A program made the translations under genes and the position numbers. The notes below the pieces were generated by a model. That model saw nothing but the letters and a program-made list of their open reading frames with translations. It made no database searches and had not been told where the DNA came from. Shown in pieces: positions 53,152 through 64,000 of a stretch of 64,000 nucleotides of DNA; position 1 is the stretch's first letter, and every line of letters begins with the position of its first letter. The DNA lies in assembly GCF_005925345.1 (NCBI RefSeq), contig NZ_SSHJ01000007.1, forward strand, positions 1 through 64,000. The letters are read 5' to 3'. Source of the DNA: Pedobacter ureilyticus. GTDB lineage: Bacteria; Bacteroidota; Bacteroidia; Sphingobacteriales; Sphingobacteriaceae.

Positions 53152-55590
53152 TTAGTTAGTACTAGAATTTAACTCATTTAACATATAATTTGGGTATAGA
53201 TAGTTATTTACCTTTTCTACCATGATATCATTATTTAAATTAAAAGATGATCGTAAGTCTATAGATTTAGAAGATGAACCTACTAAAACTTCATAGATAC
53301 CCTTATCTGCAATCCATGCAGATTTTCCACTCCAAAACGAGGATAGTAGTTTAGGAGAGATATCTATTATTATAAGTTGGCTTTCATTTGGTTTCAATAA
53401 AACTGTTTTTTCAAATCCTTTTAATTCGTAAGTAGGTTTGTCTAATTGAGATTTTGGAGCCGAAATGTAAAGTTGTACTATTTCCTTTCCGGAAAATTTT
53501 CCAATATTTTTAACAGTAAAGCTCAGCCTTATTTTATCTTTGAATATTGTGTCACTTAATTTAAGATTCGAGTATTCAAATTGTGTATAAGACATTCCGA
53601 ATCCAAATTCATATGCAGTAGGGATATTAAAAGTGTTGTAGTAACGATAGCCTACATAGACTCCTTCATTATAAAGCGCATTAACAGGATTCTCAATAGG
53701 GATACCAGGAAACATTTTAGGGTCGGAGGATGGAACGTCAGCATATTTGATTGGAAATGAAACCGCCAATTTACCAGAAGGCGTTTCCTTTCCGTTCAAA
53801 ATATTTAAAACTGCATTACCCCCCTCCTGTCCGGTTTGCCAGGCAAGAACGATGGCATCCACAGAATTTCGCCAACTATCCATTTCTATAACTCCACTGA
53901 TATTAAGGACAACTACCACCTTTTTTCCGGCCTTATGATAAATATCAGACACTTTATTTATAAGTTCTTTTTCGTTTCTGGTTAAATTAAAATCATTATC
54001 AACTTTTCTATCAAATCCTTCACCTGAACTGCGCCCAATCGTGATTACAGCAACTTCAGTATTTTTCTCTTGGTCTTTTATAATTTCAGAAGAGATACTC
54101 ATCTCATCATGAAAATCGACAGATTGCTTGATTTTTTTATCTGTTGAATTATTTCTTACCGAATCAATAAATTGCATGTACTTCATTTCAAGCACTTTTG
54201 ATAATTTATATCCGCCTGTTTTAAAAGCTTCGAGAATAGATACAGCATGTTTATAATTTACCTCACCGCTACCTGTGCCCCCAGTTATAAATGAATAAGA
54301 TGTTTTTCCAAAAAGGGCCACATTTTTCACTTTTTTAAGTGGGAGAGTACTGTTTTTATTTTTCAGCAATACAATACTTTCCAATGCAGATTGGTAAGCT
54401 ATTTTCGAGTGTTCTGATAGATTCGGTTTATTTGAATTCTCATACCTTTTAAATCGAGGTGTTGTTAGAATAAAATTTAAAATTCGTTCTACATTCATAT
54501 CTATTGAGCTCAAATCTAATCTACGATCTTTAATCGCCTTTATCAACTCTTCGTACTGATAACGTCCAGGCATAAAAAGATCATTTCCTGCCATTACTTG
54601 AGCCGCGACATCAATCCCAGCCCGCCAATCTGTAACCACAAAACTATTGTAACCCCATTCATCTCTTAGAATATTTGTTAATAATTCTTTAGACTCTGAA
54701 GTATAAAAACCGTTGAGACGATTGTAAGATGACATTATTGATTTTGGTCGGGCCTCTTTAGTAACAATTTCAAACCCTCTTAAGTAAATTTCGCGTAAGG
54801 CTCTTTGCGATATAACAGCATTGATTGTTGGTTTATCCAGAAGACGATGCCATCCTGTCCCTACTTCAAGAGGGTCAAAACTATGCCTATTAGTTTCCTG
54901 ATTATTTGCAGCGAAATGTTTGACGCAAGCACCAACTCCATCAAGCTGAATACCCTTAACTAAAGCAGATGCGAGTTTTCCAGATAACAATGGATCTTCG
55001 GAATAATATTCAAAATTTCTTCCGCATAGCGGATTTCTCTGTATATTCATTGCTGGCGCAAGAATAACGTCTACTCCATATTCCAAGGACTCCTTCCCCA
55101 TAGCTTTTCCAACTTTTTCTACGAGATCAACATTCCAAGACGAAGCAATAGCAGTTTCTGTTGGAAAAGCAGTACAATAATAATATGAGGATTTAATCTT
55201 TTTTCTGGTTTTATCTAGTTCGCTGGTTCGCTTTTGTTCTGATGCCTGCATCTCCATTTCAGCCTTAGCTCCTACAATTTGATTTGGACTTATATGTAAA
55301 CCTGCCGGTCCATCTGCAAAAATCACTGAAGGGATTCCTAACCTTGGGATGGCATATGTCCTTCCACCGATACCAGCAACAAAAAGAGACCAATTATCTT
55401 TTGGTGGCCTTTCCCAGTTATCTTTACCCAGTCCCATAAGAATGAGAACCTTTTCCTCTACAGTCATAGCGTTTATCACCTCCTTTACACTATTCTTTCC
55501 TAACTGAGGAAAAGAATCATTAGTTTGTGCTTTTGACTGGACTATAATAGATAAGAATCCAACTATACAGAATTTGATTTTTTTTAACAT
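53152..55590 (-). CDS. GH3 family beta-glycosidase
   Basis: An 812-residue protein with a signal peptide. A GH3 N-terminal barrel has VIFADGPAGLHISPNQ and the nucleophile segment NSFVVTDWRAGID; a second alpha/beta domain (ESIVLLKNKNSTLPL; VVVVLNISGVIEM) and a C-terminal Fn3-like domain (RLSFTVKNIGKFSGKEIVQL) follow. GH3 enzymes release beta-linked sugars from chain ends. Co-transcribed with GH105 (9-bp gap) and the esterase (16-bp gap). Confidence 0.9.
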   Translation of the reverse strand: MLKKIKFCIVGFLSIIVQSKAQTNDSFPQLGKNSVKEVINAMTVEEKVLILMGLGKDNWERPPKDNWSLFVAGIGGRTYAIPRLGIPSVIFADGPAGLHISPNQIVGAKAEMEMQASEQKRTSELDKTRKKIKSSYYYCTAFPTETAIASSWNVDLVEKVGKAMGKESLEYGVDVILAPAMNIQRNPLCGRNFEYYSEDPLLSGKLASALVKGIQLDGVGACVKHFAANNQETNRHSFDPLEVGTGWHRLLDKPTINAVISQRALREIYLRGFEIVTKEARPKSIMSSYNRLNGFYTSESKELLTNILRDEWGYNSFVVTDWRAGIDVAAQVMAGNDLFMPGRYQYEELIKAIKDRRLDLSSIDMNVERILNFILTTPRFKRYENSNKPNLSEHSKIAYQSALESIVLLKNKNSTLPLKKVKNVALFGKTSYSFITGGTGSGEVNYKHAVSILEAFKTGGYKLSKVLEMKYMQFIDSVRNNSTDKKIKQSVDFHDEMSISSEIIKDQEKNTEVAVITIGRSSGEGFDRKVDNDFNLTRNEKELINKVSDIYHKAGKKVVVVLNISGVIEMDSWRNSVDAIVLAWQTGQEGGNAVLNILNGKETPSGKLAVSFPIKYADVPSSDPKMFPGIPIENPVNALYNEGVYVGYRYYNTFNIPTAYEFGFGMSYTQFEYSNLKLSDTIFKDKIRLSFTVKNIGKFSGKEIVQLYISAPKSQLDKPTYELKGFEKTVLLKPNESQLIIIDISPKLLSSFWSGKSAWIADKGIYEVLVGSSSKSIDLRSSFNLNNDIMVEKVNNYLYPNYMLNELNSSTN

Positions 55591-55599
55591 AGAATAATT

Positions 55600-56796
55600 T
55601 TATAAATTTTTAGTAGTTAGTGCATATGCACACCAAAGCATAGGAGCTTGACCATGGAGATCGCCAGTCAACTGCAAACGTTTACGATAATGCTCTTTCG
55701 TTGCACCGATATTCGTACCTTCACAAACACTTCTTATATCCCCGTTCTTTTCTAAAAATCCAGTTAATGCTATCCAACCTTTGCGAGCAACTTTACCATA
55801 TTCTTTATTATCTAACCAACCCTTTTTCACACCTACAATCATCGCATAGGTGAACATTGCACTTCCAGATGTTTCTTCCCACATTGTAGGATCATCTACC
55901 AATTGTTTCCACATCCCATTTTCGTCCTGATAGCCTTTTAATGTTGCCATCATTTTCTTGTACGCTTTCATAATTACAGGTCTGTCAACATTGTTTTCAG
56001 GAAGAATACGTAGTAACTCGGTCATGCCTACAGCCATCCAACCATTTCCTCGAGCCCATACAAATGGAGCTTCTGGTGAATGGTAAAACAAGCCATTTGG
56101 ACGTTGTATTGAGTCCAAATAAACCAGCATTTCATTAGCTGAACGATCTATATATTTCATATTTTTCGTTACACGATATGCTTGAGCTTGAATAGCGGTG
56201 ATCATGAACATATCATCTAGCCAAATACGCGTTTGCCAAGAATATCCTTTATTCGCCCATTCTTTTTCAACTAAAGAGATATTCTCATTGGGTAATTCCC
56301 ATTGAGTGTTTGCGTACATCATCCCCATATCTAAATAACGTTCATCCTTCGTTGCCATATACAGCTCCAACGGTAAGGTACCAAAGACGTTATTATCTAC
56401 ATGATTTGGTTTTGGTTGAAGATGAGATTCGGTTGAGAACAGTGGTTGAAAGCGGTCTTCAAAACGTTTAAATAATTTTTTATTTTTAGTGGCCTTGGCA
56501 AACCAAAAGCCACCGAGCCATGTACAAACGTCCGGATATGTAACTTGTGTGCGTGGTTCCTTAATACGAAGCGGACTACCGTATTGGGAATGAGGTTGCT
56601 CTAAAAAACGATCGGCCACAAGATTACCAATTACTAAAGGATCAGACTTCTTTGGAAAATTGTCTAAATCATAAGCATTATACTTTTCTTCAAATGAAGT
56701 ATTTATATATCGTTTTTTATCAGAGTTATTTATAAATGGATTAAAAATGTAAATAACAAAACAAAGTGTAAGCGGCAATAACAATATTGGTTTCAT
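55600..56796 (-). CDS. GH105-type unsaturated glucuronyl/galacturonyl hydrolase
   Basis: A 398-residue alpha/alpha toroid protein with WQTRIWLDDMFMITAIQAQ (catalytic Asp pair), PFVWARGNGWMAVGMTELL and WEETSGSAMFTYAM, the GH105/YteR pattern; GH88 is the close alternative. The family removes the unsaturated uronic acid left by polysaccharide lyases. This links the locus to lyase-generated uronides. Signal anchor at the N-terminus. Confidence 0.85.
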   Translation of the reverse strand: MKPILLLPLTLCFVIYIFNPFINNSDKKRYINTSFEEKYNAYDLDNFPKKSDPLVIGNLVADRFLEQPHSQYGSPLRIKEPRTQVTYPDVCTWLGGFWFAKATKNKKLFKRFEDRFQPLFSTESHLQPKPNHVDNNVFGTLPLELYMATKDERYLDMGMMYANTQWELPNENISLVEKEWANKGYSWQTRIWLDDMFMITAIQAQAYRVTKNMKYIDRSANEMLVYLDSIQRPNGLFYHSPEAPFVWARGNGWMAVGMTELLRILPENNVDRPVIMKAYKKMMATLKGYQDENGMWKQLVDDPTMWEETSGSAMFTYAMIVGVKKGWLDNKEYGKVARKGWIALTGFLEKNGDIRSVCEGTNIGATKEHYRKRLQLTGDLHGQAPMLWCAYALTTKNL

Positions 56797-56848
56797 TGGT
56801 CTAATTTTAGGTTAAGTTTTTAGGTTAAAAATCTTTATTTGTTTTACT

Positions 56849-59800
56849 CTATTCCGGATAAAATTTTTCAGGAATATCTACAGATTTCACATAAGGAGGA
56901 AGCCAAAAAGCTGATTGTCTTTTGAACCTTAAATCTGTTTTAGGATACCAATTGAGCCATGATGAGGGATCAGAGTTTCGTATTGGAGATAGCTCTCCTT
57001 CTCCTTTTCCGGTAACAGATGATACAGCATATTCATAAACAATAAGAGCCTTTCTATCGTTATGCAAATTATCAAGTTTGCCAGGGAGCAAATATGGCTT
57101 TTGAACACCTAAAATACTTTTGTCTTCGAAACTATTAGAGATTCCTTCGTAAATTTTCAAGAAGTTCTTAGATCCAATTTCCCTTCTATATAGGCGGTAA
57201 CTCGTAATACCTAGAACTTTACCCCAAGAAATAGACACTCTATTTTCAGCTATTTTGAGACTTAGTCCCTCAGGATAATGTGGAAGTTCTTTAATAAAAT
57301 AAACTGGATATTCCTGAGAAGGAACACTAGACTTACCTTTTGCAATACTTAGTACACGAACATGGATTTTCTCCTGCTTATACTCATTAAGCACAAAAGT
57401 ACTTTGCGTAATTTTATTGCCTTTTTTCCAAGTCATCCCCCCATCCTCAGAAATCTCTGCCTGTCCGTTTATTACCCCATCTGAAAATTCAAGATATACT
57501 TTTACTCCTTTTTTCAAATACTCCGTGCGTACTATTTTAGGAGATTCTGGAACCGGATTGTCATCTGTAAATTCCCATCTATACTCCCCAGCTGGCAGAG
57601 ATATTTCTACTTTTTTACCTAGTTTATTCTGGTGAGCTGACTTTCCATCTATATAAAAGTTCCTATTCCCAACAGTTCCAGAGATAATTAATTTAGTATC
57701 TACCTTAGCCTTAAATTTACCTGAAATTTGTCCAGATTTTTTTAAAATCGCCGATAATCCTGTATTGTCCTTATCTAATTGGAAAGTAAATTCTCCTGTC
57801 CCAATTAAATTCCCGGAAAACATGGACAAATGTATTTCACCGTCATTAAAACGACGAATTACACCAGATCTTCCAGTAAATTTCGCTTCGTCAGCATTAA
57901 ATTCAATTAAATCGCCATCGCGAAAAACCAAATCTTTAGAAGTTTTAGTTCTTACAGGCACCACTCCTTTTATAAATTTCTCTTTTTTTAACGGAGTAGC
58001 TTCTACAATGAACGGATTATTTAATAAAGGAGCCTGATTTTCCCGAAAACCGTCAATAAATACCTCATCAGCTTTATGACTAACTAGAACGAGCGATGAT
58101 CCGTTAGCATCTCTATGAAATGATTTGGCCATACGTGTCTCTGACTTTCCCCAATGATCTTCTCTGGCTTTTCCATTGAGAAATACAATTTTAGGGAAAT
58201 TATGGTCTTTAGCCACTGCCCATGAAAAACGGTGAGCAGGACGCCATTTTGTTCCTACCTCATCGAAAACTAAAAAATAATCTGTGCCTACCAACATGAT
58301 ACTCCTTGACAAATATTCCGGCCATGAATAAGATTCCTTTCCTTTATTATCTGATCTAAGTTCAGCAAGTTGTGCAACCTCTAAATCGTAAAGTGGCTTT
58401 TCTAGAACATTTGCCCCAATAGAACGATAATCACCGTTCTTCATTACACCAAAATTGGATACACCATCCACATCATTTTGTATATGATCACCATTAGCTT
58501 CATTTTCATGACCTGTAAATATCTTCCCACGCGCATAAAAATAGATACTACCCGAGCCACCTTCTGCTTGATTTCCCCATCTGTAGTTAGGTCCAGCATC
58601 AACCTGATCTAGATGTATAGAAAGTTCTTCAGGAGTATCTACACCAGACCTCAATACAAATCCATGTCCTGTATATTTAACACTTTTTAAGTGAGGGTTA
58701 GTGCCATTATTATTTAAATTGAATCTCTCAGAAAATGTCCTTGCCCAGTCGGTATGTGTTTTATTTGACTCGAATTCCTCTCCAGGTTTGCCTGTCCAAA
58801 AAAGATTTTCAGCTAAGATTGGATCATAGTTCTTCATCCATACTGCAGTTTCCCATAGAGAAATAGGTGGTGGTAATGTTGTCCCGTAACCGTGTGCCCC
58901 ATGAGCCGGATATTGTCTATTGAAACCTAAATCCTCTATTAATTTGTCTCCCTGCTTCCATTTATCAGGAAGTACTTTTCTTTTCGCCCAATCTTCCTCT
59001 TTAGTTTTTAAACGACTTTCTGGATTTGGGTTATAAATAGGAGCAGTTAGCATGTCAGACATCCATCGGCCTCTCTTTGCGAGATATGGATTTGCCCATC
59101 GATTTTTCCCATCTGTATAAACTCCTGCCATATTTGCGAACGATATCGGTCTAAAATATGCCCAGTTGTAACAAGCAAGACTCTCCGCCCATCTTCCACC
59201 TTTGGATTCTAATGCTTTAACATCTGGTCTGGTATAGAAAAGACCATTCAGTTCGATTGTTTTCTCATATTGGTCTAACCATTCCTTTGCCATTAGGTGT
59301 TCAGGAAACAAATATGCAGATTGAGAAGGGACGCAGAAACCGTCCGCTGACATATTCGGAGTACCAGCCATTGCAGTTCTTATTGCGTTAATATCTTCTT
59401 GAGTATTTACATAGGCAGCCACTAGAAATAGTGCTTCCACTGTTTTTCTTTGCGTTTCGGAAAGTTGCTTAAAATTATTAAGATATCCTTCAACGGCCCA
59501 GGCGTAGACATATCGATGGTCTATACTAACAACTCCGGGATAGACATTTGTCCCTAAAGGGTAATAAACAAACGAGGATTTTAATAAATTTTTGTAATAA
59601 TTTTTAGGATCAATTTTAGCTACAACGCCAAAAGGATTATTTGGACGTTTTGCATTTTCGGGATATGATAATATCCAGTTTTTTACTTTATCAAGATGCA
59701 ATGTTGAATATTGCTGATGAAGTAATTGTAAATACCTATACTGAATTTTTTCGGGAGACAATGGTTCCCCCTTCGATGAAATAGTACCTAATACATCATC

Positions 59801-60991
59801 AAATTCTTTAACCTTCTTTTCTCCTTCACTGGCCAGGAAAATGCTTATGGCAGTAGACCGAGTGCCGGTTACTAAAGGATATTTCCAACTAAGTACACCT
59901 TGATCATAGCTAAAGGTTACCGAAAGCTTAGTTGTATTTTGCCAAATGCCATATTCATTATCCTGCCATTTACTATGGTCGTAAACCATTAATCCCAGTT
60001 CATCACCTCCTAATCTGTCGTCCCAAAAGCTAATGAATGGAACTGCTTCCCGAACACCATTTCCACTATATGGAGATAATCTATAAATCATCTCTTTAGA
60101 GACATTTTCTATCCAATCAGAACCTACCCAGTGTGGGTCTTCTTTAGTACTACCTACGTAAATTGGTTTATCAATTGCCGGCCAAATTTTATCTATATCT
60201 CCACCTCTGTCCCATTGACATGCCCATCTTTTTTTGGGATCAAACTTTTCCCACTTCATGGAAAGTGATATATTGTCTACTTCGTCTAATCCTTCCATAC
60301 TTTCTTCCATTTCAACAAATGGATAGCCTGAAATTACCTTAAGATTAGCCGTATAGAAACCATTTTTTTCAAACCAATACTTTACCTGATAAGTAATAAA
60401 CAGTGGTCCCCGCTCCAATATGGCACTTTCAATTTTACTGATCTTTTTAGACAAACTAAGTAAGCGATTTTCTCCAATCCACCCATTACCTCTATCAATA
60501 CTAATAATAGGTGCAGGAACTTCGTTTAGATTTTTAGCAGATGAGCTTGGAACCCGAATACGAATATTACCATTACTTATTTCGGTTATATCTATGTTCT
60601 TTTTAAGACTTATTGCCTGCTCTGAAACAAGCAAGTGACTATCCTTACTTTCGCTAAGTTCAAAAGAATAGCTTCCTCCGGAAGGCAAAGTTGCCAAAAA
60701 GTTAACATTAGCAGTAGTCTTTTGATTCTTATCCTTTGTTAACTCCGATAATTGAATAGGTACAATTTGTTTACTTTGTTTATTTGTTAAGATCAGCTTT
60801 TCAAGATTCACATCCCCTGCAAATGTTATTCGGTACTTTATCAGAGTAACAGGCCAATCATATGTAGCAACTTTTATTAAATCTTCTCTCTCAAATAAAA
60901 GCTTATCTCCATGATTAAAAACTGTTTGAGAAAAAACAGAGGATGTAAAGGTGATGAATAATAAAGTTGAAAAAATACCTAACCGTTTCAT
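56849..60991 (-). CDS. giant exported heparinase II/III-like multidomain protein
   Basis: A 1,380-residue protein with a signal peptide (ends VFSQT). Order of regions: an N-terminal beta domain with ISSAFxx-type sheets; a middle toroid (about 380-720) with MAGTPNMSADGFCVPSQ and RWAESLACYNWAYFR; and a beta-sandwich with TGHGFVLRSGVDTPEELSIH and SIYFYARGKIFTGHENEANG, resembling the heparinase II/III GxHxH region. The C-terminal part has two Fn3-like domains (GVKVYLEFSDGVINGQAEIS; RVSISWGKVLGITSYRLYRR). No T9SS tail is seen. An exo- or endo-acting lyase is the likely role; the family number is not certain. Confidence 0.6.
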   Translation of the reverse strand: MKRLGIFSTLLFITFTSSVFSQTVFNHGDKLLFEREDLIKVATYDWPVTLIKYRITFAGDVNLEKLILTNKQSKQIVPIQLSELTKDKNQKTTANVNFLATLPSGGSYSFELSESKDSHLLVSEQAISLKKNIDITEISNGNIRIRVPSSSAKNLNEVPAPIISIDRGNGWIGENRLLSLSKKISKIESAILERGPLFITYQVKYWFEKNGFYTANLKVISGYPFVEMEESMEGLDEVDNISLSMKWEKFDPKKRWACQWDRGGDIDKIWPAIDKPIYVGSTKEDPHWVGSDWIENVSKEMIYRLSPYSGNGVREAVPFISFWDDRLGGDELGLMVYDHSKWQDNEYGIWQNTTKLSVTFSYDQGVLSWKYPLVTGTRSTAISIFLASEGEKKVKEFDDVLGTISSKGEPLSPEKIQYRYLQLLHQQYSTLHLDKVKNWILSYPENAKRPNNPFGVVAKIDPKNYYKNLLKSSFVYYPLGTNVYPGVVSIDHRYVYAWAVEGYLNNFKQLSETQRKTVEALFLVAAYVNTQEDINAIRTAMAGTPNMSADGFCVPSQSAYLFPEHLMAKEWLDQYEKTIELNGLFYTRPDVKALESKGGRWAESLACYNWAYFRPISFANMAGVYTDGKNRWANPYLAKRGRWMSDMLTAPIYNPNPESRLKTKEEDWAKRKVLPDKWKQGDKLIEDLGFNRQYPAHGAHGYGTTLPPPISLWETAVWMKNYDPILAENLFWTGKPGEEFESNKTHTDWARTFSERFNLNNNGTNPHLKSVKYTGHGFVLRSGVDTPEELSIHLDQVDAGPNYRWGNQAEGGSGSIYFYARGKIFTGHENEANGDHIQNDVDGVSNFGVMKNGDYRSIGANVLEKPLYDLEVAQLAELRSDNKGKESYSWPEYLSRSIMLVGTDYFLVFDEVGTKWRPAHRFSWAVAKDHNFPKIVFLNGKAREDHWGKSETRMAKSFHRDANGSSLVLVSHKADEVFIDGFRENQAPLLNNPFIVEATPLKKEKFIKGVVPVRTKTSKDLVFRDGDLIEFNADEAKFTGRSGVIRRFNDGEIHLSMFSGNLIGTGEFTFQLDKDNTGLSAILKKSGQISGKFKAKVDTKLIISGTVGNRNFYIDGKSAHQNKLGKKVEISLPAGEYRWEFTDDNPVPESPKIVRTEYLKKGVKVYLEFSDGVINGQAEISEDGGMTWKKGNKITQSTFVLNEYKQEKIHVRVLSIAKGKSSVPSQEYPVYFIKELPHYPEGLSLKIAENRVSISWGKVLGITSYRLYRREIGSKNFLKIYEGISNSFEDKSILGVQKPYLLPGKLDNLHNDRKALIVYEYAVSSVTGKGEGELSPIRNSDPSSWLNWYPKTDLRFKRQSAFWLPPYVKSVDIPEKFYPE

Positions 60992-61200
60992 TTTTGGAAA
61001 CCTATTTTAAATGTCATTTATTCTATTATATACTTAACTGTAACCAACCGGTGCTCAAACTCGCATTAGCTGGTTTATTATCATTTTTTTTATCTTCAGT
61101 CTCCTCATCATGTTCTTAAATTTGATTCTAGGTGATTCACACAAAGTCCTTTCTTTTACCATTCCATCATCATTGAAATATTTATTTAAATATTATCACA

Positions 61201-64000
<2,800 letters not shown>

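Noticed and set aside
60992..61200. LacI-type operator near AACCGGTG at 61049
   Set aside because: Only a half site; the other half is not symmetrical, unlike the perfect dyad at 51436.

Overview
The window looks like the chromosome of a Bacteroidota bacterium, most likely Sphingobacteriaceae (Pedobacter-like). The signs are SusC/SusD, a FecR/ECF-sigma pair, type IX secretion C-terminal domains, TraE-TraM conjugation genes of the CTnDOT type, an RteC homologue, and promoters of the TTG-N23-TAnnTTTG form. No rRNA, tRNA or CRISPR array was seen.

Region 1 (about 80-25,000) is a conjugative-element remnant. At its left edge a DUF932 gene is cut short, preceded by small element genes (102-1472). 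The tra operon runs on the minus strand from rteC (24.8 kb) through traE, traF, traG, a lipoprotein, three TraI-like paralogues, traJ, traK, traL and traM to 14.5 kb. No traN, relaxase, coupling protein or integrase is visible. The cargo between the two parts is a defence island: a HEPN/zinc-ribbon plus PIN-domain gene pair (2.05-4.13 kb), a DnaE/DinB mutagenic polymerase pair behind a tandem-palindrome operator (4.19-8.37 kb), a membrane-anchored PD-(D/E)XK nuclease (8.43-9.39 kb), an R-STS-ExE ADP-ribosyltransferase (9.73-10.42 kb), a Gabija-like OLD nuclease/UvrD helicase pair (10.45-13.02 kb) and a histone H1-like protein.

Region 2 (25.2-29.5 kb) holds three Crp/Fnr-type regulators (two very divergent), a membrane LytTR-like protein, a MauE-like membrane protein and a small exported protein. 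It ends at a perfect 14-bp-stem terminator.

Region 3 (29.5-38.2 kb) is a sigma/anti-sigma controlled TonB uptake locus, transcribed on the minus strand in the order ECF sigma factor, FecR, SusC with an STN domain, SusD, TlpA-like thioredoxin. The sigma gene appears to have a leader of about 250 nt that can fold into several long helices.

Region 4 (38.3-64 kb) is a large polysaccharide-degradation locus on the minus strand. It encodes a GH2 (cut by the window edge), a giant heparinase II/III-like protein, GH105, GH3, an SGNH-type acetylesterase, four proteins sharing one GH54-like concanavalin-type module (one fused to a second lyase-like protein, three with T9SS tails), a third lyase-like protein and a FucP-type sugar permease. 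Lyase folds together with GH105 point to a uronic-acid-containing glycan; the exact substrate cannot be read from the sequence.
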